Below the pieces are notes generated by a model. It was not told where the DNA came from. It was given only the letters and a program-made list of their open reading frames with translations, and did no database searches. Of a stretch of DNA of 64,000 bases, positions 26,899-37,766 are shown piece after piece. Within the stretch, counting starts at the first letter, position 1, and each line of letters begins with the position of its first letter. This DNA is from Stratiolaelaps scimitus (lineage: Eukaryota; Arthropoda; Arachnida; Mesostigmata; Laelapidae). The position numbers were made by a program, and so were the translations under genes. The stretch lies in the NCBI GenBank assembly GCA_019614645.1, contig JABWDB010000013.1, positions 3,834,501 to 3,898,500 of the forward strand. The letters are read 5' to 3'.

Positions 26899-27252
26899 CT
26901 ACACAATGGACATGTAGCTTGCGATTAATGTACAACGCCTAATATTAGGTTTTATCAGTCGTGCACGTAGACCTGCCTTTTGTGAATCCGTGTTGATTAG
27001 CGTGTAGTAACCCTTTAGAATTTCAGACTTATTGATGTCCTCTGATACGATTTGTTCATTTAGTCTAATTGGAGCTATTTCTTCAGTCCCGCGTATTATT
27101 TTATTAGCACATCTGAAGAATCCTTTGGGGTTCCGGAATGAAAGAGTCGATTCTCCGAGAATTCTCAATCTGAATGACGCTTTGCATAACCTAGCAATAA
27201 TTTCAGGCGATGAATCATGCTCAATTAGCTCTGTTAGATTATTAATCTCCAC
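26899..27252 (-). pseudogene. LINE ORF2 fragment: linker between endonuclease and reverse transcriptase
   Basis: This is the longest unbroken piece of the element, 117 codons. It carries the FFRCANKII ... APIRLNEQIVSEDINKSE ... LKGYY pattern seen in the LINE region just before reverse transcriptase (kFwkyv ... dg.iv.d..kae.ln.yF). It leads straight into the first reverse transcriptase motif below 26899. The ATG at its start is a chance methionine inside the ancient ORF2, not a real start. Confidence 0.8.
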
Positions 27253-27429
27253 TTGAGGCGCTGGTGCTTTATAATAGATTTTCCTTTCGTCTGGATATCA
27301 CAAACCTAGATCAAAGTGATGCATGTATCGTCAATACTACCTCGAAACAAGTAGTGACCCCCATTGAGTCCTAATCCCCCTTCAAGGAATTGAAAACAGT
27401 TGTGTTCTCTTGAATATGCTCAAATGGTA

Positions 27430-28165
27430 CTACAACCTCAAGTCGAATGGCCTTGTGGTCGCTGAAGGTCGCTGGGATCGACTACAATAAGAGACTCGAT
27501 GATATATAGCTCAGAGGTTAAGACGAGATCCACCCCTCGGTGATGACGTCGTTGTTCCAGTCTATACCGGGCTTGAAGTTCCTAGATATTGCTATAGCGG
27601 TTGTTTCCGAGATTCAGTCAAACACGACGTACTTACGCCCAACTTGGTCGATGCGTACCCATCCATTAGAATTTTTACGAGAGAGCAACTCGCAAAACGT
27701 GTGGACCCCGACTCAGACTGGCCATCAACCGCGATCAATAGCTTCCACAGCAGTATCAATGTCTACTTGGCAAGATTTCAAGGAGATTTGAATATTGCAC
27801 TTGTATCAGGACTCCACCACCTCGTAAGCCCCTATCCGTACGGTAGACGTTGTAATTGCCGTCAAGTTATAGTTTACGATCGTAAAAAGAGATATGAAGC
27901 CACATCTCCGAGATCACTACTGCATGAATCGAGTTCAATTTGCAGTAGTCAGACTGAGTTTGGCAGGCACTCGCCTTGGATATCGAACGAGCATCATAGT
28001 GCAGACATTTTAGGCGATTCGAGAATATAGCTGAGGTTAGGATAGCGAGTAAGGACTGTGCCGCTCGTTCTCTTATCACAATGTAGAGCAGATCGGTCTC
28101 CGGGGATTTCGGCGGGAGGAGCTCGCCTTGGGTACCCCACATGAATAAGTGCGTTACTGACATTA
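27430..28165 (-). pseudogene. LINE ORF2 fragment: APE-type endonuclease domain
   Basis: This domain would nick target DNA to prime reverse transcription. The start LKCLHYDARSIS lies at 28013-27978 and the WLH of an ISEMWLH motif at 27902-27894. After one in-frame stop (27869-27867) comes DGNYNVYRTDR from 27863, then RGGGVLI. A degenerate counterpart of the GDFNxPGIDW motif reads SRNFKPGIDWNN near 27590-27555, having lost its GD. The closing catalytic SDH, in SDHKAI, is at 27463-27446. Several frame changes separate these islands. It is clearly broken, but the identity is firm because the spacing and order match the family. Confidence 0.85.
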
Positions 28166-29756
28166 TCTGAAAATTATTCGTGTTAATGGATGAAACCAGT
28201 TAGACTCGGTTTTATTTCGCCTACAGCTGAATGCATTACCACGATGGGCGACTCTCTGAATCAACAGCACTAATACCAGTATATTAGTACATTCAGTATA
28301 ATATCCGACGTCGCGTTCACAGTGCCAACTCGTGATGATAATCGATGCTGAATACCCACTAATAGTGATTGAAGACAGAAATTAAATTTCGTGTTTAGGT
28401 CACCCCTAATTGCTCTCTGCCTCTGTCCCTGATAATTTCCATTATATCGCCAATATGGCTACGGCGAAGTGAGACTACAACGCGCCACTACCCCCAGCGA
28501 GAAAGTTCCCCAAGCAAACAAAACTTTGGAAATCTCCGGAGACTGATAATAATTGAGTTAGTGGTGGCTGCCTTCTTCATCGAGCCATGTACGCAGAAAA
28601 CTCAAAACGCGATAGTAGGAGTTCGGCTTATACCGCCCGTCCATTAAATCACTATGGGAGTACAACGAAAAGAACGCAGAACGATTGATAATACACATCT
28701 CGTGACGATCATTTTCAAGGAACGCAAAAGCACCAATCAATACGCAGATGATTTGGCACTTGAATAGAAAAGAGATAAGCGGCAGCTGTAGTTTCATGCA
28801 TTTCATACTGGAAGGCGAAACAGTATCTCAGAGTTCAGCATCGGGGTGGGCACTGCGTAATCGTGAGGCGCAATAAATGTAATACACGTGTACATGCCAG
28901 ACATAATCCGTAAGTGATCATGTCATCATGTCACATATTAACTTAACTACACCGACTCGACGAAGGGCGTTGCATCCGATCGATGTATGTAGTTGCTTAG
29001 GTAGCCGTTTACATAGTACTCTTTAGCGTTCACATGGTGATTTGTCCCAGGGTAACTAGACCTCGTCGAGTTTCCGCCGACGATTTATTTACCGACGATT
29101 TCTCTTCTGGTGATCTCGCATGGAGAAGTATCTTTCACTGTCCTCTTTGTGTTTTTCTCTGATCCACAGAGACACACACATACACGGTCTCTTGACATTA
29201 CCCACTTCGTGCTACGGATACTGTCGTTCGGCACCCGACCCCCGGGATTCGTGCGGGCGGCCAGGCTATCCTAGTCAGGATATAAACGAATTAATGAAAT
29301 CAGAGTAATCCTCCTCACTAAGCGGCCGACCCATAGCGATGAGCCAGCAATGGGCGACTCTCATATCCTAGACCCGCGCCGAGCTCCCGCTAGACCACAT
29401 GCGAAGTCCAAGAGCGCGGACTTGTACAGCTTTGTATTAACGCAGTAACTCGTATTACATCGCAGGCGGAACCAGCGCCAAGCCACTGATCGTATAACAT
29501 GAGGTTGAATCAGGGAGGGGAGAGAGTCACACAGGTCCCTCAATCCACTTGGCTGATGAGTTGGGCATTATTTATTCACCGCTATGATGTCTAGACATCT
29601 TCCTCCCGAACTTAACCTCTGACGGCTAGACGATTTCGCCATGGCCATTTTTGGGGTGGTAGGAAACAGTAGCTAACAAAGCGTAGTCTCCAATGCGCCG
29701 ACCGCTTCGGACCGGGCCGCTCTTCTTCATTGTGAATGTGATCACATGGAACGCGT

Positions 29757-29772
29757 GCACACACACACACAC
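29757..29772. repeat. (CA)n microsatellite
   Basis: Eight CA units. Confidence 0.85.
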
Positions 29773-30219
29773 TTCGATCAAGGCAGCGATGCATAATGCT
29801 GCCTTGCTTGCTATGAATAGCGTTCATACGACTGCCTTTTTACTTTGTGCCGGTATTGCGATATAATGGGGTGAGATGTATTAGTTAATTGGAGGATGTG
29901 GCCAAGTAGCTCCTTGGGCTGGACGAATGTTCAGTTCGTTGTCGGTTGGTTTGGTTGCCTTTCATAAATGCCAAAACTAACGCGCAGAACATGCTCTTTA
30001 TGTATGAAATGTGCATATAGTTGACATACAGATATATATATGTATATATATGTTTTTTCTTTGTAACCGTTGGCAATGTAAACAAGCGAACTGTGTTGTA
30101 AATGTCTGAATTATTATGATTATTTGTCTGAATGTTATTGTGACTAATGGGTGAATTGAATGTCTAGAAGTGTCAATAGTTGAAAGGGAGTACACATTAT
30201 TTGAGTTTCGTATTCCAGT

Positions 30220-30240
30220 AATATATATATATATATATAT
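30220..30240. repeat. (AT)n microsatellite
   Basis: Ten AT units immediately before CAGGGTTGCCTTTCAGCC. Confidence 0.9.
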
Positions 30241-33121
30241 CAGGGTTGCCTTTCAGCCATTACTGCCGACGGCCGTTAGCTGCCAATAGACCCTGGTGTT
30301 CATAGCCCTCCACAAGGATTGTGCCTCGCTATGAATCGCGATCGCGTGCTGCCACGTGTCTTATCGTCATCCGCCGTCCGCTTCGATGTACACCTCGTCC
30401 CCCGTGCACTGACCTCGCGTGCACCTGGTGCTCCCGTGGCGGAAAATGATCAAAACCGCGTGGGAAGATGACGGCAAAGGAACACCGATCAAGCAAACAC
30501 GATTTTGGGGCTTGATTCCTCGCTCCTGGCCAGCCACGCTACTCGGCTGGGGTGGCGGCCAGCGTAAGCCTCGATTATCGGAGATTTATTGGTGCCAAGG
30601 CTGCGGGCTCGAGGGGTCTTTAAGGAAGGGGTGATGCGCTCTAAGAAAATGCTGCTGTGCTGGCGGGTCAGCCGAACACATACACGCGGGGGTCGGCAGG
30701 CCCATCGTGGTGGGTCAGCAGAAAGTCAAGAGAACTGCAGGTATTGGAGGAGATGCGGAACCCCCAGTGCGAAGGCGTTCGAGCTATAGGGCCGTGCGGT
30801 CTTGGTCACGGGGTCGAAGGGGAGCAGGGTTCATTTATAACCCCCCCGACACAGACGCGCACACAAGAACTACACGCGCGTATAGTCGTACCACCAGCTA
30901 TAACCGTCTACGTAACCCTTCATTAGCCAACGCGTACGTCGAAGGCAATTGAAAGGGGTTCGCGACTAGCTGGCAAGATGTGGTGGTGGTGGGGGGGTGT
31001 ACCTCAGATCTCCGAAATAGCGGAGGTTGTGCTCTCGCGTTCGGAGGGCAGCTCTTGTGCGAGGTGGCCCCGATAGGTGAGAAAGGCGACGCTTAACGCT
31101 ACGACGTGGCGACAGGAAACATTTCATATGTTCAGACGCATTCGAAAGAGAACACACGCGGAAAGTCGATAGCCGACCATCCACGGGGAGGCAAATACCC
31201 TACGGCGAGTCTGGCTGTGGTGGCTAGAGCGATCACGCGGCAGGAGAGTTGACTCCACTTTTGGGCGCTTCAGTGGCCTAATGTAGAGGAGGCGACGATC
31301 GGAAATTTGGGTCGAAAGTTAAAGGAAGTACTAGGGCGTTCCCTGGGCAAAGTCGGATATATCATGGTCGGTGATGACGATGCAAACGTAAAGTCCGCTA
31401 TATGATGGCCATTGATGAATTGATCACTGCGAATGCTCGAGTTAAAAATCATGGGTAATTATTGAAAATGGTTACAGAATTAATTACAGGAGGAACTATT
31501 ATTGCAATACGGCCTGCTTTCATATCTCTCTCTCGTTGTTACACTGTAGCATCTTCGTTGTTATCTATGTTTTTTAATGTGCTGTTTTTGTACCTGGACA
31601 GCTTGATTACTCGAAATGCTGAAGTGACAAAACGCAGTTTTTATTAAAGGCACAGAGGTTGGTAATACTACGTCTGCTCTTTACGGCCTACGAGTCACGG
31701 GTTTTTAAGACACCGACGATTCATCATACCTTATAAAACAACGAAAAACTATAGCCAAAGTTAATTCAAGGTTCGTTCTAATTAGCCCTCTCACTAACTC
31801 ATCTGCCTACTCAACTGTCTGTGTTTCTATACGCAACCAGAAACAATGGTCCGATGGAAATACTGTTAATATTATAGTACTTCATTGATCTGACGCCGAT
31901 CCAAAAATTCCCTACTTAGCTACCTACGTCATTACCATAGTGAATGCTGTGTTACGATAGCATTCGTTTCGCAACAGCTGGAGCCACTAACAACGATTGC
32001 TTCATGTTCCGTGGCCCAGTTCGGCCCCCGTCACCCTGTTGTACTGTCCAGCCGAACAGCGGCTACTGTCGCTGTTATTATGTGCCACTTACGATGATGA
32101 TAAGGCCGATGCTGCTGATGGTATCACGATAATGGTGACGCCCGTTGTTATTGAGCTCATTCTCCAACGGACTAGCTAACTGGCAAGCGATAGACGTACG
32201 TACAAATTAGGGGCCCAGAAAAGGCCAGGTCAAGAAGGCGTCCAAGTGCCAGATGGTCATGGTGGGTCTGAGTCGAGCGGGCCATTGCACGTAGATGATG
32301 ACGCAGATACGTCTTTGTGCCGTGCGGGGGGAGTAGCAAAAAAGGCATAAAGACCGTGCCATCATGGCCCGACCACTGTGCTCTTCTGTCCGCGACGCCG
32401 CCACCGGAACGTAGCCACGCTACGGTGGTTGACGGGCTATCCATTGCGATGTTCCACAACGGACTCAGCGAAGAAAAGGAGTCCTTGAAGACTCCCGCGG
32501 TACTCGTTCTGGGATCGGGGAACGTTGCCGGTTCGAAGTAATAGGAAAATAGTAGAGCTTTTTCTCTGTGGCTTAGTTATCTGCCGCTGACGGAATGAGC
32601 GATCGTCAGCGTGGCCATTCTGCGCACTTGACTTCTTTTGTTCAAGAGGGCAGGGTAGTTGATCGGGGCTGAAAGACGGGCGATATCGAATCCAGAAGGA
32701 ACCAAACTCCGGGTGCAACTATCCTCTGCCACAGTATGGAATTGGTGACACCCATGTGCGCTTGGCCACCGTTTGCTCGATATAACTGCAGAGCCTGCCG
32801 TTAGCGTTGACATGTCAAGGTTTCTCACAACACTAGACGCGCTGTGCTATGGTTTTGAAGGGCATTCCATCAGGACTTCCCCACCCATTTTGTTTTCATA
32901 TCATGCATAGAGCGCTTTGTCTAGATCATCGTATTTTGTATTTCTTACTATCGATTGTCGACTTCTATTGTATTCACATTGTGTAAAGCAAACAGACATA
33001 AATGGCATAATATATTATAGATTCTCGCAATCTGTCGATCCTCGCAGTCCCCCGTCTTGCAACAGCTCGGATGGTGACATTGGCAGGATTGTTTTCGTTT
33101 GGTCTCAGATAGAAGAAAAGT

Positions 33122-33199
33122 GTCTAGCAATAGACACAAAAGTGCTACCGTGGACGCTAAATGTTGGCTGAAAGTCAGCCCGAAAACCTTTAGTAGTAG
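33122..33199 (-). repeat. Dispersed hairpin repeat, copy 3
   Basis: Read on the minus strand it shows CTACTACTAAAGGTTTTCG, then GGCTGA-CTT-TCAGCC, then AACATTTAGCGTCCACGGTAGC and TCTATTGCTAGAC. Compared with copy 1, both flanks and the core match with small gaps. Its opposite orientation supports a transposed rather than a tandem origin. Confidence 0.65.
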
Positions 33200-36100
33200 A
33201 CACAAGCTGCTTTGAAGCATACCATACGTCATACATATAATAATTCGTATTTCATAGTACAGAATTGATCATATTTTTTAGTCATGCCGCAGTTCCATTT
33301 GAATATAGCTAAAACTGGGTGGCATATATAATAGTTCGTCGAAGAAGGGTCTACTTGATGTTGTAATTGCTTGGGATCGCACCGGTGTGGGTTTATCGTC
33401 AATGGGCCCAGAGAAGCGTCGGTTGGCAGAGCGTGTTTGTTGCAAGATATTTCTAATACCTCTTCGCCTATTCCTGCTTCATACAACTGGGCTACACGGC
33501 CTCCTCTCTCTAGGGCTGTGCTGGCAACGAAAGAGATTGGCCACTTCGGCATCCGGGGACGGCCACTTTGATTGACTGGTCATGCTCCCGCTGGAGGGTC
33601 AGCGGGGCGCGGTTGATATGAATCGGGGGACACCCACAATTCATCATGACTCGACCCAGGAAGCCAGGTATGGACAGTGATGGCTCATAAGATGACTTGG
33701 GGCAGGACGTGAAAGCTGGGCGCCAGCCAGCGAACACGAACAAGAAATAGCCGAGAGTCCTGGTCACGGCACCAAGTTGTCATCAGTAGTTCCACTGGTT
33801 ATGGCTAGCTCAATGCAATATCGAGCATCTATTGAACATCCGACTTCTGCCATAATCACCGCTTGAATCAAGAAAGTGAGCCGCCACCATTACCACGGCT
33901 GGTTGCGGCGAGGCCAGTGGTAATTTGTAGTTATCACAGATTTGCGTTCGAAGCTCGAGCGCAAAGCTTCGAATATCTACTTTCAACTAGCCTTTCGTGT
34001 TATAACATCACGCTCCATACAAAATGGATCGTTTCTTTTAAGTATTGATGACGATAAGCTGGGGCCAAGTCAGAATAGCGCTGAAAATGCACTCGGCAAT
34101 TATAGGAAAAATGACACTTGTACTGCAAGGGTCTCGATAAATCACTAAATGACCGTAGTATCCGGCTGCACATGTATTAGCCCGGAATAAAAAAAGAAAA
34201 TTTAGAATAGCGGTCCGCGCAGGCACGTTGCTACATTTTAGTGAGACGAAGCGAACAGTCATTGTGGGCTCTTCGTGTTGTTCATTGTCGGGTCCTCGAT
34301 AGCGGGTTTACAAACTGCCATCAAAGTGTTTGAAGGCCTTGAAGGGGAAAGGTAGTCAAATACAGGAGAAGTGCATGATAACTTTTGAGATCCTTTCAAT
34401 TCGTCTTCGTGCTCATACTGACCTCTCGCCTTTTTCGTTATAGTTCTTCTCTTGGTGAGGACTAGCAGTAATAGCACGACTGATGACATTTACCCTGGCT
34501 CTCATCTTCTCTTTCTCTCTCTCTCACCCTCTCTCTCTGACACACTCCCCACCTCTGGCTTTTAGTGTCGGCAAATGCGTCAGAAACCGCCAGGAATCGT
34601 CCCCCTGGTGTCAGAGCCGTGGCTCGAATCCCAACACGCAAGACTACAACTACATATAGCAAGCACATATACAAAGACAAGTTACAGGGAAACCGTGAGA
34701 CGTTGTGCAAACGGGGCTGATTGCAGTTGTAGAAATGGGGGCTTTACATTAATATTGTAACAGTAGCACGTATGAATGTGGTCTGAAGGAGACGATTGTG
34801 GGGTGTAAGACGATACGGCGAAATTGAATAGCACAGCTGCCTGGCGAAGGTAGAGATTTCTCGATGCCTTGCTCTTCTTCGTCAGCGATTTCAGACTGTA
34901 TGTGGTGGAGGCAGCGGTGGAGTTTGAATCATCTCCAAATCTAATGATCGCCTTGCTCCGTTGAGAGGGAAAGACCACTTCTCGGCCGGGGCTTGTATCT
35001 TGTGACATGGAGGGTTCGACTGCGTTTCAGGCGAAATCTGAGATGAAGCAGATAGCCAGATAGGAGGGGGGGCTGGGGGCGGTGGCAGTTGGCTAGCAGT
35101 TGGTGGTTTTCTTGCCCGTCTATTGCAACTTTTGAATTTGTACGAATTGTTCTATGGGGCAACGTACGAGGCACGGCATGGCAAGTGGGTAAAGTTCCAC
35201 CCCGTGTTTGGCTAGGGGGTAGACTAAAGATCTCACTGAATAGGAGCCGTAAACGAAAACTTGCTTGCTTGAGCGTTTTCCTTCATCCTTGCCATCGGAG
35301 ATTTTTTTCTTCCTCGGTCTTTTTCGCGTTGAAGAGCCAATAATTCCTGTTGATATACGTTGTTAGCATATTCGTTTATTCGCCAGCATCCCCTCAATTC
35401 CGGTGAACTAATGATCAGTCATATGCGTGATCGGTGAACCTAAGTAACCTATTTATAGTGTACATCAGCTAAACACGGCGCTCAACCGCCGACAGAATGC
35501 TTCGTCGATAACAGAAAAAGATGATTTACTCAAGAAGGAATGAGTTCATCTATCGCTCTATCTTCACTAAACGGTAAATCGAATGTGAATGAGTTTGTCT
35601 GAAGTTGCGCAAGATTCCCTTGAGAGGGGGAGATCTCAGAGCATGAAATAAAAAAAAAGACAAACAAATCCGAAACGAAGCTGAGATGTCTCGCGGTGCT
35701 CTCACAATCGACAGATCTATAACGTTTCGTAACGAATACCAGATCGAGTAGGCGAATTCCGTAGAAATCTACATCGAATCGCATGGTCTGGCATCTGGAT
35801 TTCGTCAGCGGCCTACTCCGCCCCTAGCTAGGTCAGACAGGTCATCAGCGTCCTGAGGAAATCTGTACGAACGAAACACCAGTGCTCCCTACAGTGCGTA
35901 GCACTCAGGTGGGAGACGATTTGTAGCCCGCAGACACGTCGTGGTTACTTGTACGCCGATGACTGGATCGAAGCAGATAGATGGACTCGAACAGGCAAAC
36001 TCGAGTGGTGAGCTAGCGAATTGCTTCGGCAACGATGCCTCCAGCACCTTGTAAAAAAAAAACAGCATTTACACATTACACGACAGCAATAGGCGGTGTA

Positions 36101-36299
36101 CACTCAGCATAAATTGCTGGTCATCCAGGGCGGCGGCGGCATTGTATGGTTACTTCGAGAGGCGCTGGGAGTGTTACGGGACGGTGTACATTGAAGGCAC
36201 AAGAGTGCACGCGGCTGGACTCGCCACCATCACCTCTGCCCGTATTCTCTCCTGCAGATTTGAGTCCGTCTGAGTTGTGAAAGATAAGTTCCGGCAGCA
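33200..36299. other. No supported gene
   Basis: Mixed-composition sequence with CT tracts. Frames up to about 108 codons occur without recognisable domains. Confidence 0.55.
34501..34539. repeat. (CT)n tract
   Basis: Interrupted CT-rich run. Confidence 0.8.
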
Positions 36300-37341
36300 G
36301 AATTAATGACCGAACAGTAGTATAACGATAGCTAACACGCGGGGGGTTGCGGGGTGTTTTGCTCGTTTATCTGTCCAAAGCTCACCGCATCTGCGCCAGC
36401 CCTTCCCCGTTGTATGGCTCTCGGTCCCTGTCTCTCACTTCCTTTCTTGCTGCGCAATGGTCTGCGCCGACCGGTTTGCTTTTTATACTTTGTTTGAAAT
36501 TTACGCCGACATTTACAGCGAGCGGCGACGATGACGACGACAAAGGGAGCTGAGTCACCAGCAACTGCCATTGCCACCACCCCTTCGAGCCGAGTGAACA
36601 GGGCGACGGTGGCCCGGCTGGCTGAGTGGAGGCTGTATGCACATACTAATACTAAATACTTCATATGTGAGGTGGCTTTGCTCATATGGGAGTCACTTTG
36701 CAAAAGCAAAAAAAAAAAGTACCCAAGTCTCATACGCCCCTAACGAACGCATTGGTGCGGGCGAGCCAGCTGCACCCATCGGGGACGGTTCACAGGTTGA
36801 GGTCAGACAGGACGATCGCACGGACCGACTGACCGGCCGAACAACCGAACAACTACTCCCTGGTGTTGGGGGTTGTTCCATACGGAAGTGGCATCGGCGG
36901 CAGCGCCGCGGGGGCAGCTGCCGAACTACATAACCAGGTCGAACGTGGAGCGTACGTCGGTTCGACGTCACCGTCCTAAACTACTGCTCGTTTTGCGGTC
37001 GTCTCTCCGTCTGTCTGAATGCGTGCACCGTTGGTGGTGTGTGTGTGTGGGTGACCGCTTCGCAGCCGCTAGCCAGCCCACGAAAGTTTGCCATCAGCGC
37101 TGTTTCCCAGCCGGCGCTGTTACATGACGAAGCCGCAGAGAATGAGAGACTGAGACATAGGCGATCCAGCGTGGGCGGGGGGGGGGTAGCAGCGGAGAAC
37201 GGGGAGTTGATTTAAAAGCGGAAGTTGGCGCTCACGCCTCCGAGTTTTCTGCCGGCTTCCCGTTGAACGGAAGTAGACCGCGTTTGTGGCGGAATTGTTG
37301 AATATTCGCGGGTGTGCGCATGCGTGCGTACGCCGAAAAGA

Positions 37342-37367
37342 CGGCGGCGGCGGCGGCGGCGGCGGCG
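37342..37367. repeat. (CGG)n microsatellite
   Basis: Uninterrupted CGG trinucleotide run of about 8-9 units in a CpG-rich stretch. Confidence 0.95.
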
Positions 37368-37720
37368 ATGGTCCCGCCAACGACAACGACAAGGAGTTGG
37401 AACGAACAATGCGCGACCGCGAACGCGGCGCGCCGCGCTGACGGCCAGCAACGTACGCTCTGGCGGGGCTGGCAATGACGGTGCCAGCGTGATGGCTCGC
37501 CCTGTATATATATCTGTGTGTGATGGAGGCGGTCGTGGTTCCAGCGCAGCGTCGCAGAATCGACGTAACCGAGGGGTTCCATTTCCGTCCCTTGTGGCGA
37601 TCGTGCCGGGGCGCTAGCATCACTTGCTACAGAAACCGCACGACCAGCGACGGTTGTAGTAGCAGCAGCAGCAGCGGCTCTGCCTAAGTAGCACCACTCT
37701 AAAGACCTCATCTCAGAGAA

Positions 37721-37766
37721 CGAGAGAGAGAGAGAGAGAGAGAGAGCGTGCGAGAGAGAGAGTGAG
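37721..37766. repeat. (GA)n microsatellite
   Basis: Long GA run interrupted once by CGTGC near 37747; it reads as SLSL repeats on the minus strand. Confidence 0.9.

Larger units (their letters stand above)
25895..28170 (-). mobile_element. Decayed non-LTR retrotransposon (LINE, CR1/Jockey/L2-like)
   Basis: Reading the minus strand from about 28165 down to about 26150, pieces of a LINE ORF2 appear in the correct order: an endonuclease start (LKCLHYDARSIS, then WLH), NYNVYRTDR with RGGGVLI, PGIDWNN, DLVLTSE and SDHKAI; then a linker, DFSKAF, GIPLGSLIG, LQSSIDRVSKWC, DFDKHVS, and the C-terminal IWSPYL...FIRR. This order is typical of the CR1/Jockey/L2 group. In-frame stops and frame changes occur throughout, so it cannot encode a working protein. 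The YxDD-type active-site segment expected between GIPLGSLIG and LQSSIDRV is absent. Below 26150 the element probably continues as a 3' UTR ending in a TTGTATTGTATTG-like tail near 25900. No ORF1 was recognised upstream. The clade is inferred from remembered motifs; a search could place it better. Confidence 0.88.
28171..33121. other. No supported gene upstream of the LINE
   Basis: If the LINE had kept its 5' part, ORF1 would lie at about 28.2-29.5 kb on the minus strand. The 82-codon frame at 28558-28806 shows no zinc knuckle, RNA-binding domain or other ORF1 mark. The rest holds an AT run, a CA run and mixed sequence. Confidence 0.5.

Noticed and set aside
27032..28030. Plus-strand open frames of 74-128 codons
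   Set aside because: They are antisense to the LINE endonuclease and linker, which have clear homology on the minus strand.
34610..34640. B-box-like GGCTCGAATCCC
   Set aside because: The T-stem does not pair and no tRNA cloverleaf can be drawn around it.
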